Assembly (NCBI GenBank): GCA_023653785.1
Contig: JAMKCH010049292.1
Span: forward strand, 1 to 64,000
DNA from: Ophioderma brevispina
Taxonomy: Eukaryota; Echinodermata; Ophiuroidea; Amphilepidida; Ophiodermatidae
Direction of reading: 5' to 3'
Length of the DNA stretch: 64,000 nt
Shown here: positions 59,498-64,000 of the stretch, piece by piece
Position numbering within the stretch: position 1 is the stretch's first letter
Layout of the letters: each line of letters opens with the position of its first letter
Translations under genes and position numbers: made by a program
The notes under the pieces: generated by a model
The model's input: only the letters and a program-made list of their open reading frames with translations
Told to the model about the DNA's origin: nothing
Databases searched by the model: none

Positions 59498-60639
59498 CTG
59501 ATTTCAGGCCAAAAAATTGGGTATCCGAAACTAGGTTTTCAGAAAAATTTCAGAGGAAAATAAGACTCGATCTCCCTCCAATGTACGATACTTATTGAGG
59601 AGTTTTGAAGAAAAATTTGGTAGAATATGGCTTTGGACATGAAAAAGTCGGGTCTCTGGAAAGAAATTAGTCATAAAATGGGGGTCAGGAAACTGAAAAA
59701 GAGGCCTGAAAATGCGGGTCTTATAGGCGCCCATACTTCTTCCCAATGTGAGAAACCCCCCCTCCCAACCTGTACATTAATTGTTTTGCTGTCATACCAC
59801 CATTTTGAAACATTTTTAATTTTATGTACACATTTTTTACCATTACATTTAATTTCCCAAGTTTACACCCACACAAAACACACGCACACCATGCAAACAC
59901 ACACACAAAATGCACACATACACAAAGTCATAAAAATTATGAAGTGTCATTCAAAGGAAAAAAGAATAATTTTTTAGTTTGTCATACAAAGAAAAACTTC
60001 TAAATTAAGAGGTAACATACTCCATGTGTGACAAATTCATATTATTGCACTACCTCTGACATATACCTAGTGTAAAAATACGAAGGGGTGTTGCTATATG
60101 AAAGAACTGCAGAGTGGCAGGGTCTTGACCACTGCAAGGCATTATGCCAAAACATAAACATCAGGCCAAAACATAAGCAACATGTGTGGTGTATATTACT
60201 TAAACTGACAGCTACTGACCTTGATGTCAAAAAACCGGTTTCCCTGTTTATTGGGGCTTTCCCACCGCACCGGACCCCTAATAACAATGCATGCAAAGAG
60301 GCCAGGACAACTACAGTGAACCAAGCGTATTGACTAGAATGATTTTTAGTCTTACCAGAAATATTGAGTGTTACAAGTGTAACCCTTTCTGTGCGTTTCT
60401 CTTGATAGTTATGCCCTGGTTCTTGTGTGTGTTAATGTATTCCAATGGAGGTGAGTTGTTTGGGGCCCTATAGACCTTTTCCTGGACTCCTTCATATCAC
60501 TGTTTTGTTTTCATAAATACTGTTAGTAATTGTAAATAAAGTTTGAATGAACATATTGATCTGTCACCTAGCACTCTGATATAGAACTACTTTCGTAAGC
60601 CAAAAATCAATTTTTTTTCAAAAATACTACCTATCACCA
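59498..60639. other. No gene named
   Basis: 60088-60333 is open on both strands and has no recognised domain. An AATAAA at about 60536 could be a polyadenylation signal for a plus-strand transcript, but nothing upstream supports one. Confidence 0.3.
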
Positions 60640-61010
60640 ACAAATAAGTAAAACCAACTCATTGATGAAAAAACTTTTTTCATCCATATCTCAACCCAAC
60701 ATAACTCATCGAACTCCAATAATTAACCTGCATAATGCCCCCTTTACTATTTGTAGCTTAACCTCTTGAGGCGCTCTTCCCCAAATGATGCAAATCCGTT
60801 CCCATTAAAAAAAATCAAATTTTTTCAGAAAATATGTGGAAATCACATATGCGCTTTGACATATGGGGCTGATATTTGGAATGAATCCTTGGATTTTTTT
60901 TTATTTTTTTACCTTATGACCCTTTAATTCAATTTCTAAACTTAAACCTTGAGGGTGTCCTTCATCAAATGACACAATACATTCCACCAAAAAAATCAAG
61001 AGTCTTATCT
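60640..61010. repeat. Composite minisatellite block 2
   Basis: Repeats the parts of 54550-55790: ACTCATTGATGAAAA, ATAACTCATCGAACTCC, ATGCCCCCTTTA, and two copies of the boundary phrase (60770 GCGCTCTTCCCCAAATGATG; 60955 GTGTCCTTCATCAAATGACA). Confidence 0.75.
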
Positions 61011-61116
61011 CCTTTAGAATTCTTCTCCGCAGTACAAATTTAATAATATCTTTCCAGTATGTGACAAACATACACCGTGGGTAAAATACTTTCCGCCCCG
61101 CTGTACACCCCACAAA

Positions 61117-61427
61117 TGTACTAAAACACCCAAAAAAGTAACTCCCCACCCCTGGAAATGTGTCTGTCAAGTTCAAAACGATACATCTTGTTATACAATA
61201 TGGGATTATTTGGAGGTTGTTTATTTACGCATATTTTGATACCTCATTGTGGCGATCGATGGGGTATTGTCGAAGTTATGCCCACTTGACCGAACCCACC
61301 CCAGGATTTAAAAGTTGCAGTAAATCCTATTGATAATCATAATGTCATAATGTTGCAAATTGAAATCAGTTCAATCCTCTTCTTCTCTGAATGAGTAATT
61401 CCCCTTCTCTATAGGGCTTACTGCAAC
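61117..61427 (+). mobile_element. Inverted arm 1 with MITE (GCCCACTTGACCGAACCCACC)
   Basis: 61117-61279 is the reverse complement of 63359-63525 (AACACCCAAAAAAGTAACTC, CGATACATC, ACACCTCAT/ATACCTCAT). 61280-61427 is the MITE core, which reads in the same direction as the core at 63200-63358 (TAAAAGTTGCAGTAAATCC, CTTCTCTATAGGGCTTACTG). Its right terminal repeat is missing. Confidence 0.75.
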
Positions 61428-61734
61428 AGAGTAACTGCTGTGTGAAAATAGAGACATCCGTTACTTTCTGGCTGATTGACCGGTGATTAAAGACAAAATG
61501 AGGCATTTTCAAAAGTCACAAAGTGATATCATTATTCGGCTGATTCAAACATTTATCTTAAAGTTGAGTCTTCACTAACGTGTGAATCCAACAACACTTT
61601 AAGCGAACTCTTGACATTAATTTCTTATGGCACTTAAAAACAGATCGTCTGAAATTTGAATGCTAACTGGTATGTCGTGAATATTTTTTTCCACTGTTGT
61701 ACCAGATGCTGCTGCCCGACTCTACTTGACAGGG

Positions 61735-61885
61735 TGCAAAATAAGGACCATGAGGGGCAAGGCCGTTGTTAAAGGGCAATATAAAATTGCCTTCAAATTG
61801 CAAGGGCATGAAGGCAATTCAGCAATTGGAAAAGGGGCACAAGGCAATTGTTCAACATGGGAAGGGCATCAAGGCATATTTTGAA
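61735..61885. repeat. GGCAATT minisatellite
   Basis: About four units of 30-35 bases repeat GGGCAnnAAGGCAATT and CAATTGnAA phrases. Confidence 0.75.
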
Positions 61886-62334
61886 CCTTGAACCTGAAAC
61901 TGACCTTTTCTTAAGTCCATAAGCCAGTCTGCCTGCATGAAGGCACTTGAAGCTAAGCTAAGTGGACTGTTGGATCCAAACCTCAACAAAGCTCCATATC
62001 GGGCAGTTAGATGGTCACCTAGGAGCTTATCAAGCCTGGCAGGATCTATTCTATTGGCCTTTCAGTTTTTTAACTTAAGAGACAACATATATTGAGATAA
62101 AAATCATATACGTGTCATGATTAGTGATGCTTTTGAATGACTTAAGGAGACTATCATCCAACTGTTTCATTAACTAGTCATTACTTACTGCTTCCAATGC
62201 AGTAATATAACAAACAAAAAAATTATGAGAAAACAAAAACAGCTAAACTTAAAATAGTCTCAATTTGAATTCAGAAAGTTAAATATGAAAGGTGTAGAAA
62301 TATAATTAAAATAAAGACAACTGTTGATGATTAC

Positions 62335-62460
62335 CTTTCCCCTGCCGGTGTTGTTGAATAATATATACTGGCCACGGTCGCGAATCAACAAAACGTCCTT
62401 ACACAATAATAAGCTGGCACTTGATGAACATACATAGAAGGCTATCAATGGAAACAGCAT
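62335..62460 (-). CDS. Candidate first exon with signal-peptide-like start
   Basis: On the minus strand an ATG at 62460 begins MLFPLIAFYVCSSSASLLLC, a hydrophobic stretch typical of a secretion signal or membrane anchor. It is followed by KDVLLIRDRGQYILFNNTG and then a donor AAAG|GTAATC at 62334. The 42-codon exon is a whole number of codons. No downstream partner exon or family was recognised. A chance frame with a chance donor cannot be excluded. Confidence 0.3.
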
Positions 62461-62911
62461 AAATCAAACGCGTGGTATCATGAAAGTTTTCGGGAAATAA
62501 AAGTCGGGGTTTTAAACACTTTTGATTTTGATTTGTAAAGTTTCTTGCCATTTTAAGGGGAAAATATTCAAAAGGTGGGTTATATGTAAAAATTTCAAAT
62601 TTATTGTCAAAATCTGAAATTATTTTTTAAAAATCTTTTCTGTATTTTTTAAAAGGTCGCTCGAGCACATTATTCTGAACAGTACTCATCATTTTTTCAC
62701 TTATGGGACTTTACAGCAACGGCGCAAAATACGGCGAAATCCTACCAGTGCCTGGTGTATGGTGTGGCAATACAGAGAGGGGATAATCCCGCAGTGAATC
62801 TCCAAAAAACAATGGCAGCGCCCAGAGTTCACTACGGGTGTGGATTTCCAGGCGTTTGGGGCATTTAAAACTGCTTATATCGGCATTTAAAACATTACTG
62901 GGATGTCATTT

Positions 62912-63214
62912 TTAAAAGATGTTATATTTTCGGATGATATCACTGACTGAATTCACAGTCGGAAAAAATTTATTAGGAACGAACTTATCAACAAGAATTG
63001 GCATTTTCGGGGAGGCCGCAAATTCGGCATCATCAGTCTGAGAAAACAGAAAATGGCATACCGAGGCAATCGAATTAGGGGGCAAGGCAGTAGCTGCCTT
63101 TGATTTTGTTGTGTTTTTAGGGGCATCACGGGCAACCGGCGTAGGGAACCTACGGCAATTTGGCCCGTCGTTGCCGTCGGTTATCTTTTGCGGCCTGCTA
63201 CTTGACGAACCCAC
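62912..63214 (-). CDS. Uncharacterised ORF, possible exon
   Basis: A 100-codon minus-strand frame with balanced codon use ends at TAA 62912. The reading SSSSRPQKITDGNDGPNCRR starts at a GTG within the terminal repeat of the MITE at 63200-63358, so the first few codons come from the insertion and the true start is unknown. Later segments include CRRFPTPVARDAPKNTTKSK and FAASPKMPILVDKFVPNKF. The composition (Pro, Asp, Asn, few Leu runs) is unlike the noise frames nearby. No domain recognised. It may be an exon cut by the MITE or part of an unrecognised element. Confidence 0.35.
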   Translation of the reverse strand: MGSSSSRPQKITDGNDGPNCRRFPTPVARDAPKNTTKSKAATALPPNSIASVCHFLFSQTDDAEFAASPKMPILVDKFVPNKFFPTVNSVSDIIRKYNIF

Positions 63215-63525
63215 CCCAGGATATAAAAGTTGCAGTAAATCCCATTGACATCATACGGTTACAGAATGACCCTCAATGCAATCCTCTTCTTCTCTGCATG
63301 ACATTTCTCCTTCTCTATAGGGCTTACTGCAACTGTGGGTGGGTTCGGTCAAGTGGGCATATAACTCAACAGACTTCATCAATCACCACAAATGAGGTGT
63401 CAAAATACCGTAATAACCCGCTTCCAATTAATCCATAATGTATATGATGTATCGTTTTTTGAATTTGACAGACAAATTTCAGGCGTGGGGGAGTGAGTTA
63501 CTTTTTTGGGTGTGTTGAGTACATT
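63200..63525 (+). mobile_element. Inverted arm 2 with complete MITE
   Basis: The MITE spans about 63200-63358 with ends CTTGACGAACCCACC and GGTGGGTTCGGTCAAGTGGG. Outside it, 63359-63525 matches the reverse complement of 61117-61279. Core and flank therefore have different relative orientation in the two copies, as expected if recombination between the MITE ends flipped the core. Confidence 0.75.
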
Positions 63526-64000
63526 ACCAACATTGGTCTTGCTTGGTCTTGCTTTGAGCAATGTTCAATTGTTAATACTATTTTTGGACATTTGTTTAAC
63601 AACACACATCATGTAGACACACACCTACAACATATGACAGCCCAGAGAGCGGGGAACAGGACAGGAATACAGACCTAGAAACACATAACCAGACATACAC
63701 CACCGCATGCATGCACGCAAGCACACACAGGAAAGGTTAGTGGATCATGGAAATTCCAGACGTTATTAATTGAGAAAGAAATACTGGATTTTTATGGGGT
63801 AGAGGAGGGGATTAGGATATTATCATATTCTGACTGACCGAATACTTAATTGATCAGTTCACTAAGTGTCAAAATCGATTGGGTGCATGCACTGATCTTA
63901 TCATGCATGGAAAAACACATCCGGCCAGAGAGGTACTGAGCCTGGAAATACCAACAGACATGGAAGGTGTCCTTGCAAGGTCTTGCAGACCAATTGTGTA
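63526..64000. other. No feature recognised
   Basis: ACAC-rich patches near 63600-63730; no gene or repeat partner noticed. Confidence 0.35.

Noticed and set aside
60088..60333. Frame open on both strands with an AATAAA at 60536
   Set aside because: No domain, no splice sites, and the polyadenylation signal alone is weak evidence.

Overview
This window looks like a gene-poor, repeat-dense stretch of a eukaryotic nuclear genome, most likely a marine invertebrate. The reasons are AT-rich sequence, no long open reading frames, introns with GT/AG borders, tRNA-derived SINEs, a non-LTR reverse-transcriptase remnant, many short inverted-repeat elements and satellite arrays. I cannot fix the phylum; nothing resembles a bacterial operon, phage or plasmid.

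Host coding sequence is sparse. The best-supported gene is a TNK/ACK-family tyrosine kinase on the minus strand. Two adjacent exons are visible: 52708-52910 (linker plus the glycine-rich loop GDGSFGVV) and 51576-51735 (VAVK lysine strand, alpha-C, beta-4/5). The first is broken by apparent one-base contractions of homopolymers, and correcting them also repairs the splice phase. This suggests uncorrected base-level errors, so other exons may be hidden. Weaker exon candidates are 8333-8893 (-, duplicated polar repeat), 62335-62460 (-, signal-peptide-like), 62912-63214 (-) and about 59320-59401 (+).

Layout: 0.2-8 kb holds a TTAA-flanked MITE, a 900-bp foldback, a tRNA-like unit, a 160-bp near-pure G tract, an hAT-type MITE with a perfect 8-bp target duplication, and a 900-bp long-TIR element. 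8-13 kb holds the repeat-bearing exon, a 300-bp satellite, a SINE, a LINE RT remnant and a tRNA-Thr-like unit. 15-22 kb holds a pair of inverted MITEs, a 750-bp TIR element and a 1.33-kb tandem duplication. 25-30 kb holds satellites rich in TGACCTTTGACC, two SINEs and a GGAC microsatellite with a hairpin. 31-37 kb holds a 1.65-kb element with GTGTCGCG subterminal repeats and a second TGACCTTTGACC satellite interrupted by a MITE. 40-48 kb holds scattered MITEs. 48.4-51.2 kb is a 2.78-kb TIR element with CCGGGAC subterminal arrays, lying just downstream of the visible kinase exons and so perhaps inside the gene. 54-61 kb holds minisatellites, a TTAA element carrying its own tandem array, and a local duplication. 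61-63.5 kb holds inverted arms with a flipped core.

The main message is layered mobile-element and satellite activity around a few host exons. The least familiar items are the 2.78-kb and 1.65-kb TIR elements, the long-TIR element with an internal ORF, and the satellites that carry DR1 nuclear-receptor-like motifs in nearly every unit.
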